Positions 18,876 to 26,913 of a DNA stretch of 64,000 bases are shown piece after piece; positions within the stretch are counted from its first letter, which is position 1; the number at the start of each line of letters is the position of its first letter. The position numbers and the translations under genes were made by a program. Origin of the DNA: Runella limosa DSM 17973 (GTDB lineage: Bacteria > Bacteroidota > Bacteroidia > Cytophagales > Spirosomataceae); assembly GCF_000482465.1 (NCBI RefSeq), contig NZ_KI519420.1, positions 235,991 to 299,990 of the forward strand, read 5' to 3'. The notes under the pieces were generated by a model, which saw only the letters and a program-made list of their open reading frames with translations, did no database searches and had not been told where the DNA came from.

Positions 18876-20626
18876 AAAAGATAGATAGTCCCCTGACTCA
18901 TTTAAATAAACGCATTGGTTTGTTGATATGCTTCCTTTGGGGGGTGGGGGGCTTTACTTACGCACAGCACATGCACGTCGATGGCACGCTGCACGATGAC
19001 CATGACCACGGAGCTCATGAGCCAGCGGCTGAAACCATCAAAGTAAAAAAAGTGGAGGCGGTATCAGACCGCTATGAGTTGGTGCTAAAATACGAACACC
19101 TGCACGCCAATGAAGCGGGAAAACTGACGCTCTACGTTGCCGACCCCGCCACTAATCGACCTATTAGCAATGCCAAAATCGCACTTTCGGCCTCGTTAGA
19201 TTCCAAAGCTACGTTTGATATAAAACCCAAAGAAGCAGGCATCTATGAGGTTACGTCGCGGTTTAGTCGGGAGCGTACCTTTTCCCTTACTGCTAAAATT
19301 GAAGGTATCAATGGCTCCGATTTGATGGTGCTGAAAGGGGTACTGGTAGGCCACGACGAGTCGGAACATGCCCACGAAGAAGCCAACGAACAAACGGGTG
19401 AATGGCAAATAGGGAATTGGCGAATGTGGGTGATGTTTGGCGGCGGTTTGGTAATTGGTTTAATCGCCATGTTTTTGGCCATGAGAAAAAACCGAACTCT
19501 TTTTTCAATTCTTCTCATCGGCGCTTGCCTTTTACCGACTTATCAGCCTAGTCAAGCCCAAGACGACGGACATAACCACGGAGGGAAGCAAAACACCAAA
19601 GTACAACAAGCCAATGGGGATGCGTTTGACGTGCCCAAAGAGACACAATTCTTGTTTGAAGTACTGACCAATCCTCTTGAAACGGGCAACTTCCGAGAAA
19701 CGACCCAGTTGTATGGAACGGTAATCCCTGCCTCAACGGGGATGGCGGTGGTGCAAACGCCGCAAGTGGGGCGTATCGTGTCGCTTACCACCCGAGTTGG
19801 GCAGCGTGTAAACAAAGGGCAGACGCTGGCGGTTGTCGAACAGACCATCGACGCCAGCACGCAAGTGAGTTTGCAAGCCGAACGTAACAACTTAGAAGTC
19901 GAATTGGCGACGGCTCAAAAGGAGTACGACCGCTTGAAAAAAATCGAGGACATTGCTGCCAAACGTGACATGGTCGAAGCGGAAGCTCGCCTGCGCAAAG
20001 CGCAAGAAAACCTCAAAGTGTTTAACAACATTGCTAAAAACGGCAAGGGTAATAGCCGTTTGGTCGCGCTTACGGCACCGATTTCGGGCGTAGTGGCACC
20101 GTTTACGGTAGCAATTGGCTCGACAGTGGGAACGGGTGAAACGCTTTTTACGATTACTAATCTCAGTAAAGTGTATGTCGAAGCACAGGTATTTGAACAA
20201 GATGCCGACAAAGTCCGCTTAGGAATGGGCTTCGAGGTGGAATGCCAGCGAGATAGTGAAAAGCATAAAACCAACCGAGTGCGGTTATTGTCGGCGGCGC
20301 AAGTCGTAAATGCCAACCAATCGCAGAAAATGCTTTTTGAAGTTGAAAACCCCGACGGTGATTTTAAAATTGGCGAGTACGTGACCGTGCGGGCGCAAGC
20401 ACGCGACGAAAATCGGACGTTGGCGTTGCCCAATAGCGCGTTAAGCCAGCTCAACGGTAAACCTTGTGTGTTTGTAAAAGAGTCGCCCGAGCGTTTCAGG
20501 GTGGAATATGTGGCGATTGGAAACAACAACGGAGTATCTACGACTATTTTGAAGGGGGGACATTCGGGAGAAAAAGTAGTGGTTACGTCTTCGTATCAAT
20601 TGAAAATGATTTTCCTAAACCAGTAA
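18872..20626 (+). CDS. RND efflux periplasmic adaptor with N-terminal metal-binding membrane domain (CusB/CzcB-like fusion)
   Basis: 584 residues, well above the 350-450 of ordinary adaptors. Residues 1-32 are a signal peptide; 33-49 are His-rich (HMHVDGTLHDDHDHGAH); an Ig-like periplasmic domain follows (about 60-165). A membrane segment (about 184-203), a short basic loop (MRKNRT) and a second hydrophobic stretch (about 209-225) lead to another His-bearing segment (DDGHNHGG). The adaptor proper begins near 255 with a lipoyl-type domain (VGQRVNKGQTLAVVEQ), a coiled coil and a GETLFTITNLSKVYVEA barrel stretch. The layout suggests fusion of a metal-binding membrane protein to an adaptor. Starts inside the tolC stop; cusA-like gene follows after one base. 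Confidence 0.88.
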   Translation: MKKIDSPLTHLNKRIGLLICFLWGVGGFTYAQHMHVDGTLHDDHDHGAHEPAAETIKVKKVEAVSDRYELVLKYEHLHANEAGKLTLYVADPATNRPISNAKIALSASLDSKATFDIKPKEAGIYEVTSRFSRERTFSLTAKIEGINGSDLMVLKGVLVGHDESEHAHEEANEQTGEWQIGNWRMWVMFGGGLVIGLIAMFLAMRKNRTLFSILLIGACLLPTYQPSQAQDDGHNHGGKQNTKVQQANGDAFDVPKETQFLFEVLTNPLETGNFRETTQLYGTVIPASTGMAVVQTPQVGRIVSLTTRVGQRVNKGQTLAVVEQTIDASTQVSLQAERNNLEVELATAQKEYDRLKKIEDIAAKRDMVEAEARLRKAQENLKVFNNIAKNGKGNSRLVALTAPISGVVAPFTVAIGSTVGTGETLFTITNLSKVYVEAQVFEQDADKVRLGMGFEVECQRDSEKHKTNRVRLLSAAQVVNANQSQKMLFEVENPDGDFKIGEYVTVRAQARDENRTLALPNSALSQLNGKPCVFVKESPERFRVEYVAIGNNNGVSTTILKGGHSGEKVVVTSSYQLKMIFLNQ

Positions 20627-20627
20627 T

Positions 20628-23600
20628 ATGCTAAATACGCTCATAAAATTTTCGCTAAACAATCGGATGATTGTATTAGCGTTTGCGGGGATATTGTTGG
20701 TAGCAGGAACCTATACGGCGGTTCGACTGCCCATTGATGTATTGCCCGATCTGAACCGTGCCCGCGTGACGATATTCTTAGAATCCAACGGTTTAGCGCC
20801 CGAAGAAATTGAAACCCAAGTGGTACTGCCCGTCGAAACAGCCCTCAATGGTGCGCCAGGCGTAGAGTCGGTGCGAAGTAGTTCGGCGATTGGCTTGGGG
20901 ATGGTCTATGTGGAGTTTGACTGGGATACCGAAATCTACCGTGCGCGGCAGTTGGTGGCCGAAAAGCTCCAAACCGTGACTTTACCCAACGGAATAAAGC
21001 CCATTATGGGGCCTATTTCGTCGGTAATGGGGCAGTTTATGTACGTCGGAATGAGCGCAGACAGTACTTCGCCTGCCGAACTTCGAACCCTTGCTGACTT
21101 TACCGTTCGGCGTCGATTGCTGACCATCAAAGGAGTGGCACAAGTGATTCCGATTGGAGGCGACCGTTTGCAGTACCAAGTGCAGGTGTCGAGTACTAAG
21201 CTCAAACAATTTGGCGTAGGGCTCGACGAATTGGAAAAGGCATTGTCGCTTTCATCGCGCAATACCACGGGAAATTTTTACTACGAATACGGTTCGGAAG
21301 TCTTGATCCGAAACGTAGGGCGGGCGGAATCGCTGGGCGATTTGGCCAATACGGTCGTAACCAGCCGACATGGCCAACCTGTGTTACTCAAACAAGTAGC
21401 CGACGTAAAGTTTGGAGCGGCCTTTAAGCGAGGCGACGGGAGCATCAACGGAAAGCCTGCGGTGATTATGGCAGTAGAAAAACAACCAGGCGCCAATACC
21501 GTGGCTTTGACCGATGAGGTAGAAAAGGCTTGCCAAGAACTTCGGCCTGCGTTGCCGCGTGATGTGTCGTTGAACCCGAAAATTTTTCAGCAAAAATCAT
21601 TCATCGAAAACTCCATCCACAACGTCACCGAGGCATTGCGGGATGGGTTTATATTGGTGGTGGTGATTTTATTCCTGTTTTTGATGAATCTTCGTACCAC
21701 GGTTATTACGCTGACGGCCATTCCGCTGTCGTTGGTGATGACGGCCATTATTTTTCAATTGTTTGATATTTCCATCAATACCCTGACGTTGGGCGGGCTG
21801 GCCATTGCCATCGGTGAGTTGGTCGATGACGCCATTGTCGATGTTGAGAATGTCTTTCGGCGTTTAAAAGAAAACCAAGCCGCAGGTAATCCAAAATCAA
21901 CGCTTCGGGTAGTATATGAGGCCAGTTCTGAAGTGCGCAATTCGATTGTCTATGCCACTATCATTGTCGTTCTCGTATTTGTGCCGTTGTTTTTTATGGA
22001 AGGCGTCGAAGGACGGATTTTTGCGCCGTTGGGTTTGGCTTACATCACTTCGATTATTGCTTCATTGCTGGTGTCGCTTACCGTTACGCCTGTGTTGTGT
22101 AGTGTACTTAGCCCCCTACCAAGCCCCCAAACCCCCAAAGGGGGCTTAAATAATAAAGCCCCCTTTGGGGGTTTGGGGGCCGACACTCCTCTCGTCCGCT
22201 GGCTCAAAAAACAAGACAATAAACTGTTGAGTTGGTCGCTCCAACGTCCTAAGGCTATTATTGGGGCGGCTGTTTTGCTGATTGTGGTTTCGGTTGGTAC
22301 GCTTCCTTTTTTAGGAACGGAGTTTTTGCCACCTTTCAACGAAGGGTCGTTTACCATCAACCTTATTGCTCCTCCTGGAACTTCGTTGGAGGAATCGAAT
22401 CGGTTGGGGACATTGGCCGAAAAACTCATGTTGGAAGTCCCCGAAGTAGAATATGCCAGTCGTCGCACGGGGCGAGCCGAACTCGACGAGCACGTTGAAC
22501 CTGTCAGCCGCTCTGAAATTGAAGTAGAATTAAAATCTGATAACAACCGAAGTCGGGATGAAATTATCGCTGATATCCGCGAAAAACTGTCGGTGATGAA
22601 AGGCGTGACAATTGCAGTAGGACAGCCTATTTCGCACCGAATAGAGCACCTGCTTTCGGGAGTGCAGGCGCAAATAGCGCTTAAACTCTACGGAAACGAT
22701 TTAGCCGAACTTCGTACCACCGCAGGACAAATCAAAAATTTGATGCAGGGGATTGAGGGAGTAGTGGACTTGAGTATCGAGCGTCAAGTGATGGTGCCTC
22801 AGTTGCAGATTCGTGTTAAACGCGATGCTCTCCAACGTTTTGGATTGCAGGCTGGAAAAGTGGTGGAAGAACTTGAGGTGTTTTACAACGGAAAAGTAAC
22901 GGGACAAATGTATGACGGACAGAAAACGTTTGATATTCTCATTCGTGCCAACGAACACGAACGTTCTAACCTCGAAGCTATTCGCAGCACTCAAATCAGT
23001 ACTCCAGACGGTACACTGGTGCCTTTGGAACAGATTGCGGACATTGAGCAAACCGTAACCGTGAACCAGGTCATGCACGAAAATACCCAGCGGCGCATGG
23101 TGATTTCGGCCAACGTGCAAGAGCGAGATTTGGGAAGTACCGTCGAAGAAATCAAACAAAAAGTCGGCAAGTTGCAACTGCCCCAAGGTACGTATGTGGT
23201 GTATTCGGGGCTGATTGAGAGTCAAGAGTCGGCTACGCAGCTCATAGGTTTGTTAAGCCTTCTTTCAATTGTAAGTATTTTCTTGGTGCTTTTCACCCAT
23301 TTCAAATCAAGCCGCATTGTGTTGCAAATCATGCTCAATGTCCCGTTGGCGCTCGTGGGGAGTGTCGTGGCGGTGTTGCTTTCGGGGGGGGTATTTTCGG
23401 TAGCAACGTTGGTAGGTTTTATTACGCTGACAGGAATCGCAAGCCGCAACGGTATCATGATGATTTCGCATTACATCCACCTTGTCGAACATGAAGGAGA
23501 AACCTTTGGTAAAGAGATGATTATCCGTGGTTCGCTCGAACGCCTCGTGCCAGTACTGATGACGGCTCTAGTAGCTGCTTTGGCGCTTATCCCACTTACG

Positions 23601-23777
23601 CTTGATCCTCAAGCGGCGGGGAAAGAAATTCTTTACCCCGTGGCAACGGTCATTTTGGGAGGATTGATTTCCAGTACGTTACTCGATATGGTCGTCACGC
23701 CCGTTGTGTTTTATGTTTTTGGAGAAAAAGCCTTAGACGCCTATTTTAAAGAGAAAAATAAAGTCAAGGAGCTTTGA
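20628..23777 (+). CDS. HME-type RND metal efflux pump (CzcA/CusA-like)
   Basis: 1049 residues, proton-driven inner-membrane pump. N-terminal IVLAFAGILLVAGTYTAVRLP helix, porter domains, and the HME-RND signature GGLAIAIGELVDDAIVDVEN (about 385-404) in TM4. A second half repeats the fold. The usual TGRAE-DPM metal-site stretch reads TGRAELDEHVEP, so the metal cannot be inferred. Residues 494-518, in the cytoplasmic linker after TM6, are a Pro/Gly-rich insert (SPQTPKGGLNNKAPFGGLGA) encoded by a perfect palindrome. With the TolC and adaptor genes upstream it forms a tripartite heavy-metal exporter. Confidence 0.94.
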   Translation: MLNTLIKFSLNNRMIVLAFAGILLVAGTYTAVRLPIDVLPDLNRARVTIFLESNGLAPEEIETQVVLPVETALNGAPGVESVRSSSAIGLGMVYVEFDWDTEIYRARQLVAEKLQTVTLPNGIKPIMGPISSVMGQFMYVGMSADSTSPAELRTLADFTVRRRLLTIKGVAQVIPIGGDRLQYQVQVSSTKLKQFGVGLDELEKALSLSSRNTTGNFYYEYGSEVLIRNVGRAESLGDLANTVVTSRHGQPVLLKQVADVKFGAAFKRGDGSINGKPAVIMAVEKQPGANTVALTDEVEKACQELRPALPRDVSLNPKIFQQKSFIENSIHNVTEALRDGFILVVVILFLFLMNLRTTVITLTAIPLSLVMTAIIFQLFDISINTLTLGGLAIAIGELVDDAIVDVENVFRRLKENQAAGNPKSTLRVVYEASSEVRNSIVYATIIVVLVFVPLFFMEGVEGRIFAPLGLAYITSIIASLLVSLTVTPVLCSVLSPLPSPQTPKGGLNNKAPFGGLGADTPLVRWLKKQDNKLLSWSLQRPKAIIGAAVLLIVVSVGTLPFLGTEFLPPFNEGSFTINLIAPPGTSLEESNRLGTLAEKLMLEVPEVEYASRRTGRAELDEHVEPVSRSEIEVELKSDNNRSRDEIIADIREKLSVMKGVTIAVGQPISHRIEHLLSGVQAQIALKLYGNDLAELRTTAGQIKNLMQGIEGVVDLSIERQVMVPQLQIRVKRDALQRFGLQAGKVVEELEVFYNGKVTGQMYDGQKTFDILIRANEHERSNLEAIRSTQISTPDGTLVPLEQIADIEQTVTVNQVMHENTQRRMVISANVQERDLGSTVEEIKQKVGKLQLPQGTYVVYSGLIESQESATQLIGLLSLLSIVSIFLVLFTHFKSSRIVLQIMLNVPLALVGSVVAVLLSGGVFSVATLVGFITLTGIASRNGIMMISHYIHLVEHEGETFGKEMIIRGSLERLVPVLMTALVAALALIPLTLDPQAAGKEILYPVATVILGGLISSTLLDMVVTPVVFYVFGEKALDAYFKEKNKVKEL
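22123..22180. repeat. Perfect 25-bp inverted repeat inside the RND pump gene
   Basis: Arms 22123-22147 and 22156-22180, loop of 8 A/T bases. Each arm is made of C5 and G5 blocks separated by AAA/TTT. It is translated in frame into residues 499-518 of the pump. Confidence 0.93.
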
Positions 23778-23818
23778 TTTATGAAACACCAACATGGTTT
23801 ATAGGAATTGATATTTTA

Positions 23819-23826
23819 TATCTTTG
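23819..23826 (+). promoter_or_regulatory. Candidate -7 box TATCTTTG
   Basis: Matches TAnnTTTG, 61 bases before the membrane protein start at 23887. No clear TTTG at -33. Confidence 0.4.
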
Positions 23827-23886
23827 CAACTTTTTAAATTTTTACTTAGGTAGCTACTACCTAATAAACACCAATTTTGAATTAAG

Positions 23887-24684
23887 ATGAAGTTAATGTT
23901 GAAATGGAAAATCGCCTTCAAGATTTTGCCTATTGTAGTTTTTATTGTGATTTTAAAGTACCTAACTCACCGACTTGATGTTGATTTTATGGAGCTTAAT
24001 GCCCTGTTTACCAGCTTGGTAGCGGGTACTATTTTTTTGATTGGTTTTCTAATTAGCGGTGTACTTTCTGATTATAAAGAAAGTGAGAAAATACCCAGCG
24101 AATTGGCTGCTTCGATGCGTACTTTACTCGACGATACCCTCACAATTTATAAAGGAAAGAACTCTCAGGCAGCCTTGGCATTTGTTGAGTTTCAGAAAAA
24201 CCTTCCAATGATGCTCATTCAATGGGTGTACAAAAAAGAAAGCACCAAAGCGATGTTGGCTAAAATCAGCTCCATGAATGACTTCTTTGTGGAAATGGAA
24301 AACGAAGGCATTCAGGCCAATTACATCATTAAAATGAAAAATGAGCAGAACCAATTACGTAAAATCCTACTAAGAATTGATACCATTCGAGATACAGATT
24401 TTATCGGCTCGGCCTATGCCATTGTGGAAGCGATGGCATTTTTAACTGCTTTAGGGCTTATCATTATCAAAATAAACCCGTTTGTTGTGTCGGTATTTCT
24501 AACCTCGTTGGTCACATTTTTGGTAACCTATATGCTCTTCCTAATCAAAGACTTAGACAATCCTTTCGATTATTCCGAAAAAGGAGAAACGGGCACCGAA
24601 ATATCGTTAAAACCGATTCATGATTTTGTATCGGATGTTAATGAATTAAACTACGATGAAAGCTATAAAGTGATGTTGGGTTAA
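23887..24684 (+). CDS. Multi-pass membrane protein, possibly bestrophin-like
   Basis: 265 residues. Two N-terminal hydrophobic segments (about 10-25 and 40-62), a charged helical central region (70-170) and two more segments (about 178-195 and 197-215), ending in an acidic tail. The arrangement of two helices, a cytoplasmic helical domain and two helices resembles bestrophin-like/DUF4239 proteins, but no decisive motif is visible. Convergent with the following lipoprotein, whose stop overlaps by four bases. Confidence 0.6.
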   Translation: MKLMLKWKIAFKILPIVVFIVILKYLTHRLDVDFMELNALFTSLVAGTIFLIGFLISGVLSDYKESEKIPSELAASMRTLLDDTLTIYKGKNSQAALAFVEFQKNLPMMLIQWVYKKESTKAMLAKISSMNDFFVEMENEGIQANYIIKMKNEQNQLRKILLRIDTIRDTDFIGSAYAIVEAMAFLTALGLIIIKINPFVVSVFLTSLVTFLVTYMLFLIKDLDNPFDYSEKGETGTEISLKPIHDFVSDVNELNYDESYKVMLG

Positions 24685-25352
24685 TTGAGGTTCAAACCCA
24701 ACATCAAGCCATACCAAGGTTTATTTTGGTATTGCCAAATCGTCCGATTTTTATCCAACAAATGGTCAGTACCGATACTTAGCCCAATTGTAAGTTTATT
24801 GATAGCAAAAATACCCGAAATACCCTTCTGCAAAACGATACCGTCATAATCATACGCAAGTCCATTGGCAGTAGAAGCGTTCATAGCGGTGTTTCCCACA
24901 CCTAAAAATACCCCCCCGCTAAACCCAATGTGGTTTACCTGTCTTTGAAAGTCAAAAACTGGATTTTCGACGTATTTGATATGGTAAATGTCTTTTCGGT
25001 ACCCCAAATACAGATTCCCGTTCAAATTGCTATTCATTTGTGTGGGTAAATCGGTGGTTTTGGGGCGAATTTTAAAGACAGATGTCATCACGTCAATATC
25101 CAACGAATATTTTATAAGTTGTTGGTTATTAATGAGTTTTGTTGTAGATAATGGAGGAAGAGGGTTTGATATTTTGGTATGTGGCTGATACAACACAATG
25201 CTATCGTTTGTGTTTCGGATATAGGCATCAAAACGCTGCCCATTCACTTTTATCTTATACATCCCATCTGCCAGTTCGTATTTGGAGTGATTTTGTAAAG
25301 TGGCACAACCACTCAGTCCAATGAGTATTGCCCCTAAAACCAATCGAAGCAT
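24681..25352 (-). CDS. Lipoprotein, hypothetical
   Basis: About 223 residues from the ATG that begins MLRLVLGAILIGLSGCATL; the lipobox LSGC places Cys near residue 16. The rest is a beta-rich domain with several Gly-Asn and Tyr-rich strands ending in YGLMLGLNLN, a terminal pattern seen in small outer-membrane-associated beta-barrels. A longer reading from 25382 would hide the signal peptide, so it is rejected. No family recognised. Confidence 0.7.
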   Translation of the reverse strand: MLRLVLGAILIGLSGCATLQNHSKYELADGMYKIKVNGQRFDAYIRNTNDSIVLYQPHTKISNPLPPLSTTKLINNQQLIKYSLDIDVMTSVFKIRPKTTDLPTQMNSNLNGNLYLGYRKDIYHIKYVENPVFDFQRQVNHIGFSGGVFLGVGNTAMNASTANGLAYDYDGIVLQKGISGIFAINKLTIGLSIGTDHLLDKNRTIWQYQNKPWYGLMLGLNLN

Positions 25353-25420
25353 ATTTAAATAATCTTTTTTCGTTTGAGCCAAAAGCAGATAACTGTATTG
25401 CTTTGTTCCTAAAATTATGT

Positions 25421-25440
25421 CATCCCGACGGGACTAAATT
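25421..25440. repeat. REP-like short palindrome
   Basis: TCCCGACGGGA followed by CTAAATT. A small GC-rich stem with a fixed A/T tail of the kind dispersed in Bacteroidota genomes. It lies in the 140-base gap between the lipoprotein and the higA-like gene, which otherwise shows nothing. Confidence 0.45.
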
Positions 25441-25495
25441 TTGCCTAAATCGTAGTTTCGTATTATTTCAAGGAGAAAAACAAGGCGAAGTAGTT

Positions 25496-25891
25496 TTAGG
25501 CATGTTCTAAAATAAACGCAGGGTCGATAGCTAATTTTTGATAAAGTCGTTTAGCTAAATCCATGTTGACTTTACGCTTGCCCGTCATCACTTCTGAGAG
25601 TCGGGTAGGCGTGATGTCAAGTAGTGCTGCTAGGTCTTTTTGTTTCAATTTTAACTGAAACATTTTTAAACTCAGCATGTCAGAAAGCGTTTGGGGTGTC
25701 GGGATTTGCAAAGGCATGATTGGGATAGCGTCTTCGTAAGCTTCTGCTTGTAAAGATAAATTTCGGAGACGTTCTGTTTCTTCGGGAGAAAGGCTTGTAA
25801 AACCTCCATTATGAGTAGCTTTCTGTAAAAACGTCTCAATTTCAGCCATTACTTGCTTATACTCAGCTTCAGTTTTTAGTAGGGGAGTCAT
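25496..25891 (-). CDS. higA: HigA-type antitoxin, XRE-family HTH
   Basis: 131 residues. An N-terminal helical part (about 1-60) and a C-terminal helix-turn-helix (LKQKDLAALLDITPTRLSEVMTGKRKVNMD, described here by its ends at about 79-110) typical of HigA antitoxins, which neutralise the HigB RNase and repress their own promoter. In HigBA loci the toxin gene precedes the antitoxin; here only a remnant of higB is left immediately upstream. Confidence 0.82.
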   Translation of the reverse strand: MTPLLKTEAEYKQVMAEIETFLQKATHNGGFTSLSPEETERLRNLSLQAEAYEDAIPIMPLQIPTPQTLSDMLSLKMFQLKLKQKDLAALLDITPTRLSEVMTGKRKVNMDLAKRLYQKLAIDPAFILEHA

Positions 25892-25894
25892 TGT

Positions 25895-25999
25895 TTAAAT
25901 AGTGGTTGAGTCAATTTTGTCGTATTCTGCGTGAGTTCCTATAAAACGAATAAATGATGACCAATTGCGTTTTTGCTTTGTGTTATAAAAATACAAAAA
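25895..25999 (-). pseudogene. Remnant of higB toxin (C-terminal fragment)
   Basis: Reading the minus strand gives 34 codons ending 3 bases before higA, with the HigB C-terminal signature FIRFIGTHAEYDKID. There is no ATG or usable start, and an in-frame TGA lies just upstream. The conserved N-terminal two thirds of the roughly 100-residue toxin are missing, replaced by A/T-rich sequence. Toxin loss with antitoxin retention is the simplest reading. Confidence 0.8.
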
Positions 26000-26225
26000 T
26001 CAAAATTAAATAAACAAAATCAAAATTCTCCTTTTTGTCAAAACGTCCCCACACCCCGACTTCAATGTTTATCTGTCCCCCCCCCCTCAGAAACTTGTTT
26101 TATAGAACGTTTACAAGAGAATATTGGGGAAAAGTAGAAAAAACCAGAGAAACCGCTAATTATTTGCGAGAGATAAACTTTTTCTCGTAGATACTGGTTA
26201 GATTTACGAAATATTCATCCACTTC

Positions 26226-26606
26226 ATGCTTTTTCATCAACGCATACGACAAACTATTGCTCAGGGCTTCTTGGTGTTATTCACCTTGATGCTTCTCAAT
26301 GGTATTGTGTTTCGTCATGCGCACAAGCTGTCGAGTGGAAAGGTGATTACCCACGCTCACCCTTACAAAGCTTCCAATCCTAATTCGCCTTTTCAGCCCA
26401 ACGACCACACCAAAAACGAATTGTTTTTGTTGGATTCGTTGACCAACGCCACCTACGCCGCACTTACGCTATCGGTGGCATTGGCAGTCTTGAAGCGATT
26501 GGTTACCAATTATTCTCCTCGTACCTCATTTTACTTATTAGCAGCCTATCGAACTCCTTTTTTTGGAGATTTCTCCCTTCGAGGGCCGCCAACTTCTCAA
26601 AGCTAA
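26226..26606 (+). CDS. Small His-containing membrane/exported protein
   Basis: 126 residues. Hydrophobic N-terminal segment (about 13-30), then FRHAHKLSSGKVITHAHPYK with four His in 20 residues, a second hydrophobic segment (about 73-92) and a C terminus ending LRGPPTSQS. Located about 300 bases upstream of a TonB receptor and downstream of a metal efflux operon, which suggests a metal-related role. No family assigned. Confidence 0.62.
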   Translation: MLFHQRIRQTIAQGFLVLFTLMLLNGIVFRHAHKLSSGKVITHAHPYKASNPNSPFQPNDHTKNELFLLDSLTNATYAALTLSVALAVLKRLVTNYSPRTSFYLLAAYRTPFFGDFSLRGPPTSQS

Positions 26607-26913
26607 TCTTCGTTTGATGGTGGTGCGGTAGAGGTGTGTCTGTAAACGACGGTCATGCGCCTTTTTGTGTCATTATTCAGTAGCATAAACAGATGCTCCT
26701 AGCCGCCTTGTATTGGTTTAAGCACCTACACTACTCATACGAAGATAGTTCCTCCTTGATTTCTTATGCGCATTTCGCACGTCTCTACGTGGCGTTGGTG
26801 CGTATCCATTCATCTATTTTTTACGCTTGCATCGCCGAATAAGTGGCTTATTTCTGTTGGACAGAAATGCAACTTCGGTCGGTGGAGCATTGATACCTAA
26901 CGGCATTCTCACA
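26607..26913 (+). other. Long 5' leader region without a gene
   Basis: 307 bases between the small His protein and the TonB receptor. It holds a perfect 8-bp hairpin with a 3-base loop at 26850-26868 (ATTTCTGT / ACAGAAAT), 45 bases before the receptor start, and other weaker pairings. No B12 box, TPP or other riboswitch core that I recognise. Confidence 0.4.

Noticed and set aside
19915..20529. Long open frame opposite the RND adaptor (204 codons)
   Set aside because: It mirrors a well-supported gene, has a Ser/Arg/Thr-rich composition typical of antisense frames and no start signal or family motif.
22040..22546. Antisense frame across the palindrome in the pump gene
   Set aside because: The palindrome is symmetric, so it stays open on both strands. 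No motif or start supports translation.
26070..26090. Run of C within A/T-rich DNA as a possible recombination site or phase-variable tract
   Set aside because: The tract is in non-coding DNA far from a start or promoter; length alone is no evidence.
26607..26913. Leader as a cobalamin riboswitch
   Set aside because: No B12 box or the expected core stems could be found on either strand.
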